A stretch of DNA of 64,000 nt from Fremontodendron californicum (Eukaryota > Streptophyta > Magnoliopsida > Malvales > Malvaceae): NCBI GenBank assembly GCA_030761205.1, contig JAULJL010000005.1, forward strand, positions 11,681,501 through 11,745,500. The letters are read 5' to 3'. Under the pieces are notes generated by a model. The model worked only from the letters and a program-made list of their open reading frames with translations. It was not told the origin of the DNA and made no database searches. Position 1 is the stretch's first letter. Every line of letters begins with the position of its first letter. Positions 1-11,423 of the stretch are shown piece by piece. The translations under genes were made by a program, and so were the position numbers.

Positions 1-634
1 ATTCAAAAAAATCACGATTGGTTGATTTCTTAAAAATTTCTAGGTGAGAAAAGTCTTTTAAAAATCTTCCAGATCGATGGAAAGGTTTTAAGAGGAAATT
101 TTCAATATTGAGATCGAAATTTATTTTTGAGCAAACGTAAATAAAATTGCAAGTTTTTAATTACGAAGATTAGACTTAGGATTAAATTTTAATTTTTCCG
201 ATGACGGAGCTTTTTCAATGGAAAGATCGATTTCTTTTGAATACTCTCGAGGTGAGGAGACGTCTTTTAGCAATTTATCCAGATTGATGAAAAAGGAGAC
301 CTAAAAGATGATTTTCGATATTTTAACTTAAAATGAAGATAAGATAGACAAGACCATTTAATTAAGACTTTTTAAGTATCACAAGATAATTAGGTACCGT
401 CCTTTTGGATGGGCATTGTGAGGATGCTAATCCTTCTTCACACGTAACCGTACTCCCGAATCTAGTTCTGATAAGTAGACCAGAACTTATTATTTTTAAG
501 GTGCCTTAGTCAAGCTTAGGATTACTTAAGATGATAGATTCGTATAGGTGACTAATCACACCTAGATTAGATGATTAGTGGCGACTCCATATTTGTGTCT
601 AGCTTGCTGAATTCGCATTTGGCACGTTATGACA
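1..634 (+). repeat. 5' LTR of the Tat/Ogre element, 3' part only
   Basis: This stretch aligns end to end with 12978-13614 and ends in the same ...TTATGACA. The primer binding site follows after three bases. The remaining, roughly 1.55 kb, 5' part of the LTR lies before the window. Confidence 0.93.
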
Positions 635-637
635 GTT

Positions 638-655
638 TGGCGACTCTTCTGGGGA
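638..655 (+). other. Primer binding site (tRNA-Arg type)
   Basis: TGGCGACTCTTCTGGGGA lies three bases after the LTR end. It fits the tRNA-Arg-complementary primer site known for Tat/Ogre elements, with one probable substitution (TTC where family members usually have TGC). The tRNA identity rests on family knowledge. Confidence 0.8.
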
Positions 656-1418
656 CATTAGAGAGTCGAGACATAGATTAGTCTTGTGATACCTTAGGTT
701 TTAAATATTGTGTTTTTTTTTTAAATTTTATTTTCTTGTTCTTTTTTCTATTATTTGTGATAACTCTTGTTTCTTATACATCGGTGGGAAAAAGAAGGTT
801 TGATTGTTCTTTCGCACATACGACACATTGCATATCATAAAGCCCTATACCCGGGCTCGTCCCTTTTAGGAAGGGGTAAAGTACCTACGCCTTCGTGGGA
901 TGATAACCTCCGCAATGGCTAGCGAAACACCTTCAGAGTGTAAAGTACCAAAGCTTTCGTGAGGTGATAACCTCCACAGCAACTTTAGAAAATACTCTCA
1001 GCCGAATTGAACCCTTCCGGTTGGAGCCTATAATGGGTGAGGAATGGGGTGCCTTACTCATCCTACATGGATGATGTTAAGGAGCAATTCGGGGACCTTT
1101 TTTAGCTTGGTCAATTATCCTAAACCCATCATATAAACAACATTTAAGTGGCCAACTTTAGGATAGAGCCATGTCCACCCTTGTATAGAGAAGAACCCAA
1201 AATTAAGACACACGAAGGAACACTTCTTATACTTATACCTTTTCATTGACATGATATTTGTTTTGCTGATATGCTCACCATGATAATGCTTACACATGTT
1301 GTATTTTTATCCTTCCATAAGATTGTTGATATAATATCTAACTTCTTGTTTTCTTTCTTTTCATACATCATGCATCATCATAAAGTCATCTTGTCACATA
1401 ACGGTTTAGATAAAAAGA
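656..1418 (+). other. Untranslated leader of the Tat/Ogre element
   Basis: No coding potential is visible here. Two imperfect copies of a segment of about 60 bases occur at roughly 883-935 and 940-990. Each carries GTAAAGTACC followed by a TTCGTG motif and GATAACCTCC. The leader ends just before the ORF1 start codon. Confidence 0.7.
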
Positions 1419-3336
1419 ATGTTCGCTAAATCCATGGAAAGTCTAGCAGTCGCCAAGCGTGAGTCTAAGGTTAGCTTGAAGCTTAGATCTGAAGCAGTTC
1501 AGAAGAATACAAAGGATTGTCTTCCAGTCGGGTATGTCTCCACTCTTACCGAGAAAGTTCACATGGATCTGGGACAGAACAACCTCAAAGATTTGATCAG
1601 TATTTGGCATTCTTGGGATGAAACTCGACAAGAGGCATTCAGACAAAAATGTGGGGATCTGGCTTTGCTTCTATCTGTTGAAGTCGATAATAACTTGGTA
1701 AGAGCCATGACACAATTATGGAACCCCTCATACAGGTGTTTCGTGTTTAATGAAGTAGACATGGTTCCGACTATGGAAGAGTACTCAGCTTTACTTCGAT
1801 TGGATCCCCTTAGTCCAGATAAGATCTACTGGAAGAATAAAACTGGGTATCGGAAGAAGTTAGCTAAGATTATGGGAATCAGCTTGCCAAAAGCTGACAA
1901 ACTTGTGAAGACAAAGGGTAAGAGTACTTGCATCTCATGGAACGTTCTGCGAGGCTTCATTGTTAAACACTTAGATGACGATGAAGGGATGAAAGTGCGT
2001 CTTAGCCATTTATGGACTGGTAATCTTTTCGAAGATATTAGGGTATGTCGATGCTGCTGTAGTGATTTTTGTGGACCAGATTCAGTATCAGATCAATGTG
2101 GCCCCAGCCATCTTAGCCGAGACCATTAGATCACTGAATCATTGCAGACAGACAGGGAAAGAACGTTTCACCGGATGTATACAAGTACTTTACATCTGGA
2201 TGAAAAGCCATTTTGAGTGTGAAGAGTCAAAGTTCTGGAAGCCATACTTCACCACTAGTACCCCTATCAAGGAATTCTGTGAAAGCATATGGCCTGAGTC
2301 GAAGACCAAGGAAGATTGGGTAATGATACTTCAAGAGCTCACAAGCCGTCAGGTAATCTGAAAAACACCTTGGATGCCACATGGACCAATGCTGTTTAGC
2401 TGCAGTGGTCAACCTTGGGTTCCTCTTCTTAGACTATAGGGTGCCATCAGTTACTCTCCTATCATGGTAAGGAGACAAGCCAGCTATGAACAATTCGTGC
2501 CAATGACTTATGGACTTAACCAGGTAGATTTCTCCTATTCAGACAAAAGAGTTATCAACAAGATAGGTGAGATTACAAAGGCTTGGAAACAGACGGTTAG
2601 AGTAGAAGGAGGTAGACTCTCATGGAATGCTACTCCTGAATACTCCGTATGGCATGCCAGGCGAGCGAAAGATGTTGTTATTTCTTGTGAAAGACAACCA
2701 GATAGCCCGACCCAAGTTATAGTCTCGGATCCCATGCTAAAAATAGAGTTGGCTAAGAGAAAGCTACAAGAAAAGAAAGATGAACTGGAGAAAGAAAACT
2801 AGAAACTGCAGCTGAAGATAGAAGCGTTAGAAGAGGGTTTGAACAAGGGAAGAGGAAAGGCCAAGAAATTTCGATCAAAAGTCCGAAAGTTGGAGAACGA
2901 TTTAGTGGAAAGAGATGACATTATTCAAAAACTTACCGAAGATGGTAACACTTTAAGAGAATCCTTGACAAGAATGGAAGAGACATCATCACTTTTGACT
3001 ACTGAGGTCGGGCGCCTAGACGAAGAAAATGGAGAGTTGTTATTTGATCAAGAAAGGAAAGAAGCTGATTGCCAAGAATTGGTTCTCGAATTAATGAACT
3101 TGAAGGAAGAATGCTCGCAACTCTGAAATGCAAACTCTAAAAAGAAGATTCTTCTGAAGAATATGTTTGACCACTTCGATGTGGCATCCCGCAAGGCAGA
3201 AGACATGTATGATAGAATTATAGAGATTTAGGTGAAAGTACATCCGTTCCATGAAAACGGCCAACTTATATTCGAACTTTTGCATGAAGCTCAGTCTCAT
3301 TATTGTCATATTGTCAAGTTCCTTTGGAGACGTTAG
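1419..3336 (+). pseudogene. Tat/Ogre ORF1 (DUF7745-like), broken
   Basis: This is the extra ORF that precedes gag in Tat/Ogre elements; its biochemical function is unknown. The N-terminal half reads through 2129 in one frame and contains a plant-mobile-domain-like region around RAMTQLWNPSYRCFVFNEVDM. After a frameshift near 2045-2062 the protein continues in another frame with in-frame stops at 2359, 2437, 2800, 3124 and 3229. The 2437 TAG falls in a conserved LLRLxGAISYSP stretch where family members have tryptophan. The last third (about 2740-3120) is strongly charged, rich in Lys and Glu, and predicted coiled coil. The frame closes at 3334-3336. The element encodes no intact ORF1 protein. 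Confidence 0.75.
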
Positions 3337-3682
3337 GATTTTAGATTTATGTTTTTAGGATTATTGTAAGAATTTTCATATTTTCATGCTTTAGGACTAG
3401 TAAGTTTTTATTTTTATTGTTTTTAGGATCGCTTTGGTTTTCAGGATTTCTATGGATTTGATTTTATTTATAAGATTTTTTTTTATCTACATTGTTATGT
3501 GGCTAGTGTTCTTTCATACATCTCATCCATATGTGCATAAACATCATTAGTTTAATTTTAAATTTTAAACACATCATCCTGATTTAAGAAATTTTGATAA
3601 AGGTTCAAGGATAGCTCGATAGTCAGAATCTTCGGGATAATCTTCTCGTCATTCTTACAATACCAGATCAAGAGCTAGAGAA
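3337..3682 (+). other. Spacer between ORF1 and gag
   Basis: This is an AT-rich stretch of about 350 bases without a convincing reading frame. I see no promoter or repeat structure in it. Confidence 0.6.
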
Positions 3683-5321
3683 ATGGCCGAAGAGCAATCC
3701 TCAAGGATAGATAGGGTTGAACAAGCTCAGGATGAGATTAGAGAACAATTAAGTTCTTTGTTGGAAATAATGAAGAGTTTGAAAAGAAAAAATAAGGAAG
3801 ATGAATCTGAATCTCAAGGGAAAGAACAGAATGTGGGCGAATCTTTATGTTCGCCCGATTTTTGATCTCAAGCTCAACAAGAACAATCACAATATATGCC
3901 ATACATGGGAGGATTCATTTACCTATATGGCCAACCTCAAATCCCGAGATTCACCATTCTTGTTCCTAGGACGAAGATAAACCCAGTCCAAATTCCAGAC
4001 TTGGACGATCCCAAAGAGATAGAGAAGCTGAAAGTGGCAGAAGATATCAAGTCTCGAAAAATGAAATTGATTGAAGAAAGACTTCAAGCTATTGAGGGGT
4101 TGGACTTCTATGGTTCTATAGATGCTGAGGGACTTTGTCTGGTGCCGGATGTAGTAATCCTGCCTAAGTTCAAGACTGGATTTTGAGAAGTTTGATGGGT
4201 CCAAGTGTCCCATATCCCACATCACTATGTACTGCAGGAAGATGGCCACACATACCAAAGATGACAAGCTGCTAGTCCATGTCTTTCAAGACAGTCTTAT
4301 AGGGTCTGCTGCCAGGTGGTATGTTCAACTCGATAAGAATCGGGTTCGTACTTGGAAAGAGTTGGCTAAGGCATTCATCAGCCAATATAAGCACATTGTT
4401 GATATGGCCCTAAACCGTTTGTCTCTACAGAATATGGAAAAGAAGTCTACCGAAAGTTTTAAAGACTATGCTCAGCGGTGGAGAGATGTCGCTGCTCAGA
4501 TCCAACCACCTCTGACAAAGAAAAAGACTACGATGTTGTTTGTTAGTACTTTAAAGGCTCTATACTACGACAGGATGATTGGGAATGCCACAAAGAACTT
4601 TGCTGACATGGTGATTTTCGGTGAAATCATAGAGAATGTCATTAAGAATGGTAAGATTAAAGGAGGGGAGTCCGCTGTTAAGAAGAGTTTTACTTCCAAG
4701 AAAAGGGAAGCTGACGTCCAGACTGCTGTATATAGAGGGCAACAAATAGGAGGTTACGTCTCGCATTTCCCATAACCCATGCACCAACCATACTACCCGA
4801 ATACCAATTCCATCAATCCGGGCCCATGTGCTTATCCACTTGCACCACCACAAGCATTCCAGCCTAATTTCCGCCCCAGACCATTGGCTCCTCCAGTCGG
4901 GCCACCCATATAAACCAATCAACCCCCAATTAATCCAAGGAGACCACGAGCTGGCCAGGACAGAGTGTCTATTGATCCGATCCCTATGTCCTATATAGAC
5001 CTGCTTCCAAATTTTATCAAGAACCATTTGGTTGCACCAATACACTTGGAACCCATGAAACCTTCATACCCTAGATGGTATGATCCTAATGCCAGGTGTG
5101 ACTACCATTCAGGGAACGTTGGACACTCCACCGAAAATTGCACAGCTTTGAAGTACAAAGTGCAAAGTCTGGTTAAGGCTGGGTTGATAAACTTTGAAGA
5201 GAAGGGTGGCCTGAACGTCAATGGTAATCCTTTATCGAATCATGCGGGACCAGCGGTAAATGCTTTGGGAGATGATAAGATTACCGTTCGAGCAAGGTTT
5301 GCAAATATCACCAGGGGATAG
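3683..5321 (+). pseudogene. gag of the Tat/Ogre element, broken
   Basis: This would encode the capsid-nucleocapsid protein that packages element RNA. The start at 3683 gives a charged coiled-coil-like N-terminus. The Retrotrans_gag domain lies at about 4190-4660 (SAARWYVQLDKNRVRTWKEL, then FISQYKHIVDMA). A proline-rich linker follows at about 4776-4930. A nucleocapsid finger of the unusual Tat/Ogre type, CDYHSGNVGHSTENC, lies near 5096-5140. Breaks are a stop at 3863, a frameshift at about 4180-4186, and stops at 4773, 4911 and 5319. The reading frames are otherwise collinear with the family, so this is a decayed gene rather than a chance ORF. Confidence 0.85.
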
Positions 5322-6179
5322 TTGGCCATTCAGTTCAGAGTTGTGTTGAATTCCGACAAGAGTTGCAGAAACTAATGGATCTCTCCTAGATTAAGTTTTA
5401 TATAGAGATTGGGGAAGATGAAATTAATGTGGTAATTGAAGAATCTCCTTTGCCTGTTGTGAAATCGATAACGTTCTTTTATGAGAAAACGACAGAGTAG
5501 TTCCATCATCATTACACCAGAAAATCAAGTTTGTTATGGAGGATTATCTGGTATATTTTTTTAAGGAGAAGAGGATTTGTTGGTAACCAAGTCCCCAACC
5601 ACGCCTTATGTCGAGGCAGCTGATGAAGCATTGGAGTGTTCATTCAGATCATTCGAATTCATCAATGCGACCTATGTAGGTGAAGGGTCTAAGGTGCCTG
5701 TTGCGCGTTGCTCTCGGATTGTCAACATGTTGTTCAAGCAGACCGTTGGAAGGGGTTGGCATGTTGGATATGGATTGGGGAAGCATCTTTAAGGGATCAG
5801 GGAGATGCCAGAGATACAAGAAAATAAAGAAAGGTTTGGGTTAGGTTACAGGCCAACCAGGAGGGATTGGGAGATGGTCGAGTTTGAGAAGAAGAAAAAA
5901 AGATTGGCTCGTGTGAGGGGGTATGAGTGGGAGCTGAGGAAGATAGTTTTTCCTCATCTTTATTCCACTTCTCATTTGGGGGGATGTATTTATCCAGGTG
6001 CACCTCCGCCAAATTTAGAGGAAGCGTTTTCTGAGCTTTCTATTCAAATGGTAGAGAAAGCAAAAGTGAAGTCTGATAGTGAATTAGAGTTGTTGGTGTA
6101 CCCATGCTCATCAGAAATGGAGTTGGGTAATTGGAAAGTGATGAAGCTGTCGGTTATCCTTGAATCTCATAAAATGTAA
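5322..6179 (+). pseudogene. Protease remnant and G-patch-like linker of the Tat/Ogre polyprotein
   Basis: The protease should sit here, but its catalytic core is missing. The sequence passes from a FYEKTTE segment (near 5490) almost directly into PSSLHQKIKFVMEDYLV (about 5506-5556), which is the C-terminal end of the family protease. No D-[S/T/N]-G active-site triad is found between them. From 5577 the frame continues as VTKSPTTPYVEAADEALE and then a glycine-rich GRGWHVGYGLGKHL segment resembling the G-patch-like linker of this lineage, with a stop at 5790. The rest to 6179 is the linker before reverse transcriptase. The deletion alone would make the element unable to process its proteins. 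Confidence 0.7.
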
Positions 6180-6339
6180 TGCAGTGAGTCAAGTCCCTAG
6201 TTGCTCATGCTCAAGGGCATTAGGGATGGTATTTTATGTATGGGCTAGTTTATTTCTTATTATTTTAATAAATTAGGAACAAGATGCATTTTCATTCCCT
6301 CTTTCATTCATTGTTGTCATTCTTTTTTTTTTTTTATTA

Positions 6340-9300
6340 TTGCCATTCTTTCTTCGTATACCAATATATATTCTTTCAATTCCTTTCAATTTCAGGATTC
6401 CAAGTAATGAATACAAAGACAATCTTAATAATAATTTGGGATTCTATTTTGAAAACACAGTTCATGTTGATGAATTTGATAATGAAGAGGAATCAGATGA
6501 TTATACTTTGTTTCCGGATTTATTGAGATTAAGGGAACAGGAAAAGAAACCGATTGAACCATATCAAGAGGTTACTGAAATGATTAATTTGGGAGATAAA
6601 GAAAATAGGAAAGAAGTGAAAATTGGCGCATCATTACCACCTACTCAAAAGAAGAGATTAGAAGACTTGCTTAGAGAATTTCTGGATGTGTTCGCATGGT
6701 CATACAGAGACATGCCGGGTTTGGATACAGATATTCTGGAGCATAAATTGCCTTTGAGGCCAGAATGCAAGCCAGTGCAACAAAAGTTAAGGCGAATGAA
6801 GCCAGAAATGCTGTTAAAGATTAAAGAAGAAGTAAAGAAGCAGTTTGATGCAGGCTTTCTAGAGGTAGCTAAGTATCCGAAGTGGGTAGCCAACATAGTC
6901 TCAGTTCCTAAGAAATGTGGGAAGGTGAAAATGTGCGTCGATTACCGAGATTTGAACAAGGAAAGTCCAAAGGATAACTTTCTTTTGCCTCACATTGACA
7001 CCCTTGTGGATAACACTGCTAGACATTCCACGTTTTCATTCATGGACGATTTTTCAGGGTATAACCAGATTAAGATGGCTTCGGAGGATATGGAGAAAAC
7101 CATATTTTTTACAATATGGGGAACCTTTTGTTATACAGTCATGCCTTTCGGGTTGAAAAATACCAGAGTTACTTACCAAAAGGCAATGGTAACTCTGTTT
7201 CATGACATGATGCATAAGGAGATTGAGGTGTATGTGGATGACATGAACGAAAAATCCCGTAAAGGTGAAGATCATTTGGTTAATCTCAGGAAGTTGTTTG
7301 AAAGATTGAGAAAGTTTCGACTGAGATTGAATCCTACCAAGTGTACATTCGGTGTCAAATCTTGCAAATTGTTGGGTTTCGTGGTTAGTGATAGAGGAAT
7401 TGAAGTGGATCCAGATAAAATATAGGCGATTCAAAATCTGTCTCCCCTTCGTACGCAGAAAGAAGTGAGAGGTTTCTTGGGAAGACTAAACTATATATCA
7501 CGCTTTATTTCTCAGCTCACCTTCAAATGTGATCCTATCTTCAAGCTTCTTTGCAAACAGGATACTGGTGAATGGACTGGAGAATGTCAGGAAGCTTTTG
7601 ATAAAGTTGAAGAATACCTGTCAAATCCACCAGTGTTAGTTCCTCCGATTCTAGAAAAACCGTTGATTTTGTATTTGATAGTGTCTGAGAAATCCATGGG
7701 ATGTGTTCTAGGGCAACGAGATGAGACGGGAAAGAAAGAACATGCCATCTATTATCTGAGTAAAAAGTTTACTGACTATGAATCTAGATACTCATCGCTA
7801 GAAAAGATGTGTTGAGATCTAGCATAGACAGTTCACAGACTCAGATAGTACATGTTGTACAATACAACATGGCTCATAGCAAGGTTAGATCCTCTGAAGT
7901 ACATTTTTGAGAAATCATCATTATCAGGAAGAATTGCAAGATGGCAAGTCACTTTATCCGAGTATGACATTGTTTATGTGACTCAAAAGGCAATAAAAGG
8001 AAGTGTGATAGCCGAATTCCTGGCAGATCGGGCTTCTGAAGAGTATGAACCAATGCAATTTGATTTCCCGGATAAAGATTTTATGACTATTTCAAGAGGA
8101 GATAATGAAGAATGTGAAGAAAAACCCTGGAAGATGTTCTTTAATGGAGCTTCCAATGCTTTTGGGCATGGAATTGGGGTAGTCTTGATATCCCCCGATG
8201 GTCAATATTATCCGATTACCACATGATTGGATTTTAATTGCACCAACAATATGGCTGAGTATGAGGCATGCGTTATGGGCTTGCAAGCAGCGATGGAAAG
8301 AAAGATTGATGTGTTGGAGGTATATGGTGATTCAGCTTTGGTCATTTATCAGTTGAAGAGAGAATGGGAGACGAGAGATTTGAAGTTGATCCTATACCAG
8401 AAATACACGACTGAATTAATCAAGCATTTTGAGAAGATTCAGTTTCAACACTTGCCCCGAGAGGAAAATCAGATGGTTGATGCTTTGGCCACTTTAGCTG
8501 CAATGTTTAAGATGGATGCAAAAGCTGAGATTCAACCAATCAAGTTGGATGTGAAGGGGTCTTCGGCACATTGTTTAGATGCCGAAGAGGAAGTTGATGG
8601 CCAGCCTTGGTATTTTGACATCATTCAATACGTCAAATATCAACGGTACCCGGAACACGCCTCGGATAATGATAAACGGCTCATCCGAAGATTAGCTATG
8701 GGTTTCTTCCTTGACGGAGAAATATTGTATAAGAGGAGCCAAGACCTGGTGCTTTTGAGATATGTTGACGCCGTAGAAGCAAAGAAGATACTAGAGGAAG
8801 TGCATGATGGAATTTGTGGGGCACATGCAAATGGTCACATGATGGCTAGACAGATAATGAGGGCGAGTTATTATTGGTTGATAATGGAGAAGGATTGTAT
8901 TGACTATGCCCGAAAAGTTAAGATCAATGCTCCTCCAAATGAGTTGCATGTTTTGGCACCTCCATGGCCATTCTCAATGTGGGGCATGGATGTGATTGGA
9001 CCTATCACCCCAAAGGCGACAAATGGGCATCGGTTCATTTTTGTGATGATTGATTATTTCAAGAAATGGGTAGAGGCAGCCTCATATGCAAGTGTTACAC
9101 GGGCAATGGTTTGTAAGTTCATAAAGAAGGAGATAATTTGTCGATATGGACTACCAAAGAGAATCATTTATGACAATGCTCGTAATTTGAATAGCAAGAT
9201 GTTGAAAAAGGTTTGTGAACAGTTTAAGATCAAGCATCACAACTCAGCACCATATCGTCCAAAGATGAATGGAGCTATGGAAGCAGCCAACAAGAACGTC

Positions 9301-9831
9301 AAAAAGATTGTAGAGAAGATGACTGATGTCTACAAAGATTGGCATGAAAAGTTGCCTTTTGCCCTGCATGCTTATAGAACTTCGGTTCGCACATCCACAG
9401 GGGCAACCCCATTTTCGTTGGTATATGGGATGGAGGCTGTGTTACCAGTTAAAGTAGAAATATCTTCTTTAAGGGTGTTGAAAGAGGTGGATTTGGAAGA
9501 AGCAGAATGGGTACGAAATTGTTTTGAACAGTTGAATCTCATTGAGGAGAAAAGACTTGCAGCACTTTGCCATGGTTAGTTGTACCAGAAGCGAATAATG
9601 CAGGTGTATGATAAGAAAGTCCGTCCTAGAAATTTCAGAGAAAGAGAGTTAGTCTTGAAAAAGATTCTCCCATATTAGCACGACCATCAAGGGAAATGGA
9701 CGCCGAATTGGGAGGGTCCTTATGTGGTGAAAAAAGTTTTTTCAAGTGTCGCTTTGATTTTGGCTGAAATGGATGGGAATGTTTTGCCAAACCCGATTAA
9801 TTCAGAGGCTGTGAAGAAGTATTTTGCTTAA
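6340..9831 (+). pseudogene. pol of the Tat/Ogre element: RT, RNase H, second RNase H, integrase
   Basis: A single frame spans the region with in-frame stops at 7423, 7813, 7825, 7846, 8224, 9577 and 9676. Reverse transcriptase covers about 6640-7400, with KMCVDYRDLNK, the MPFGLKN motif and the YVDD catalytic box near 7230. The connection RNase H covers about 7465-8040. A second, archaeal-like RNase H lies at about 8120-8500. Its first catalytic Asp is replaced by Asn (MFFNGAS instead of FDGAS). Integrase follows at about 8780-9570 with the D, D, E residues in GMDVIGP, YDNARN and GAMEAANK. The zinc-finger cysteine pair is missing: DYARK runs directly into INAPPNELH. The frame ends with a TAA at 9829-9831 after a chromodomain-free tail. 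No active enzyme can be made from this copy. Confidence 0.92.
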
Positions 9832-11407
9832 AAAAAAGAGAGAGAAAAAAGAAAAAGAAAAAAGGAGGACTCAAATTGAAAACCCGAAAAGGGCAGTTTG
9901 GGTCAATGGGGGTTGTCTGAGTTGAAACCCGAAAGGGCAGTTTAGATATGAGGATGATCAGTGTCGCTTGAAAAATCTCATTAAGATAGGGGCAATGTCT
10001 AATTTGATGAACTCTGAAGGATTGAAGACATCGATTGGGATTGGTTTTCGGATGAGAATTTTGAATGAATTGTTAATGTTGTCTAAGTACTCATTATTTG
10101 GATACTGTTTTGTTGTCCTAACACCTTTGTGGTAAACCTTTTGAGATGCTCTTTTGTTCTTCGAGATGAATTCTTTTCCTTATTTTTGTTAATAAAGACC
10201 TTTCTTTCCAGATTTTTTGTTGCCTTCCATTTGTTATTTTATACCTTTGCATTGAATAGAGGGAATGCATCATGCATTGCGTTTGCTATGAAATTAGAAT
10301 AATGATTGAGAAATTGGAATATAATCTTAAGAGATCCATGCATTTATTTTTATGAGAAATCTATGGATAGCTGAACAGAAAAGTAGGGAGATGAGATGAA
10401 ATGAGAAATTTTAAAAGAGAGAATTTTTGAAAATGAGAATTTCCATGATAAGATGTTAAGCCCAGTTAAGCTGGCATAAGATGAGATATAGAATGATTGA
10501 TGTTTTGAAATCTTCTAGAAAAGAAATTGTTCATATTCAGTAGATTTTGAAAAGAGGAAGACACAGTAAGATTCATTCTACCAGTTTGAAGGCAAGTACC
10601 GACAGAGATGAATGCTGATCTTGAGAACCTTTTATTTTGATTAGAGATTCAGGGAGTTGATATTATTTATGACATCCATTGCACGATATGCATCTGCATT
10701 TCATTCATGGCATTCATGTCTTGCATTGCATTCATGCATTACATCTAAGAAAGATTATTTCAAATATTCAGTATGATTTGGATAGGAATTTAAATTTGGG
10801 ATGCCAACTTGCGAGGTTAGCATGTTCTTTTGAGATTCAAGGTAAGGTTTTGAAGTTTATTTGGAAAAAGTATTTACGTTTGGTGAATTTACAAATTTCG
10901 TTTGGATTATTTAAAGTTGATGCCTTGGTGGAGGAGTATGTTTTCACGTTGGGATATTTAAAGTTGATGCCTCGGTGGAGGAGTATGTTTTCATGTTAGG
11001 ATATTTAAAGTTGATGCCTCGGTGGAGGAGTATGTTTTCATGTTGGGATATTTAAAGTTGATGCCTAGTTAGGAGTTTTTCTTCGTTGGGAATTTAAAGT
11101 TGATGCCTCGTTAGGAGGAGTTTTTCTTCGTTGGGAATTTAAAGTTGATGCCTCGTAGAGAGGAGTTTTTCTTCGTTGAGAATTTAAAGTTGATGCCTCG
11201 TTGGGAGGAGTTTTTCATCGTTTGGCATTTAAAGTTGAAGCCTCGGTGGAGGAGTATATTTTTACGTTGGGTTTATTTAAAGTTTACGCCTCGCTTATAG
11301 GAGCTTTTCTACGATGAGATTTTCTTTAAGTACATAGTTGTCTTTTTAATGTTTGAGAACTTAGTGGGTGTCTACGTCTTTACACATCCCCTGTTTCTCA
11401 GGGAATG
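9832..11407 (+). other. 3' noncoding region of the Tat/Ogre element
   Basis: This is about 1.6 kb without a real reading frame between pol and the polypurine tract. It starts with a purine-rich run (9832-9870) and contains the tandem array at 10908-11322. Tat/Ogre elements characteristically have such long, variable 3' regions. Confidence 0.8.
10908..11322 (+). repeat. Tandem repeat, about nine copies of a 43-47-bp unit
   Basis: Each unit begins with TTTAAAGTTGATGCCTCG and continues with a GGAGGAG/TTT segment and CGTTGGGA. The first three copies are nearly identical (TGGAGGAGTATGTTTTCA). The next four share a TTAGGAGGAGTTTTTCTTCG variant, and the last two are degenerate. Single-unit length changes between neighbours indicate expansion by slippage or unequal exchange. 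Confidence 0.9.
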
Positions 11408-11423
11408 CACAAAGAGGGGCAAC
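11408..11423 (+). other. Polypurine tract
   Basis: CACAAAGAGGGGCAAC immediately precedes the TGTAGACATC start of the 3' LTR. This is the expected position of the plus-strand primer. The equivalent tract of the second Tat/Ogre element at 49580 shares GAGGGGCAAC. Confidence 0.85.

Noticed and set aside
9840..9870. Purine-rich run after pol as an alternative polypurine tract
   Set aside because: It is far from the 3' LTR. The tract at 11408-11423 directly abuts the LTR and matches the second element.
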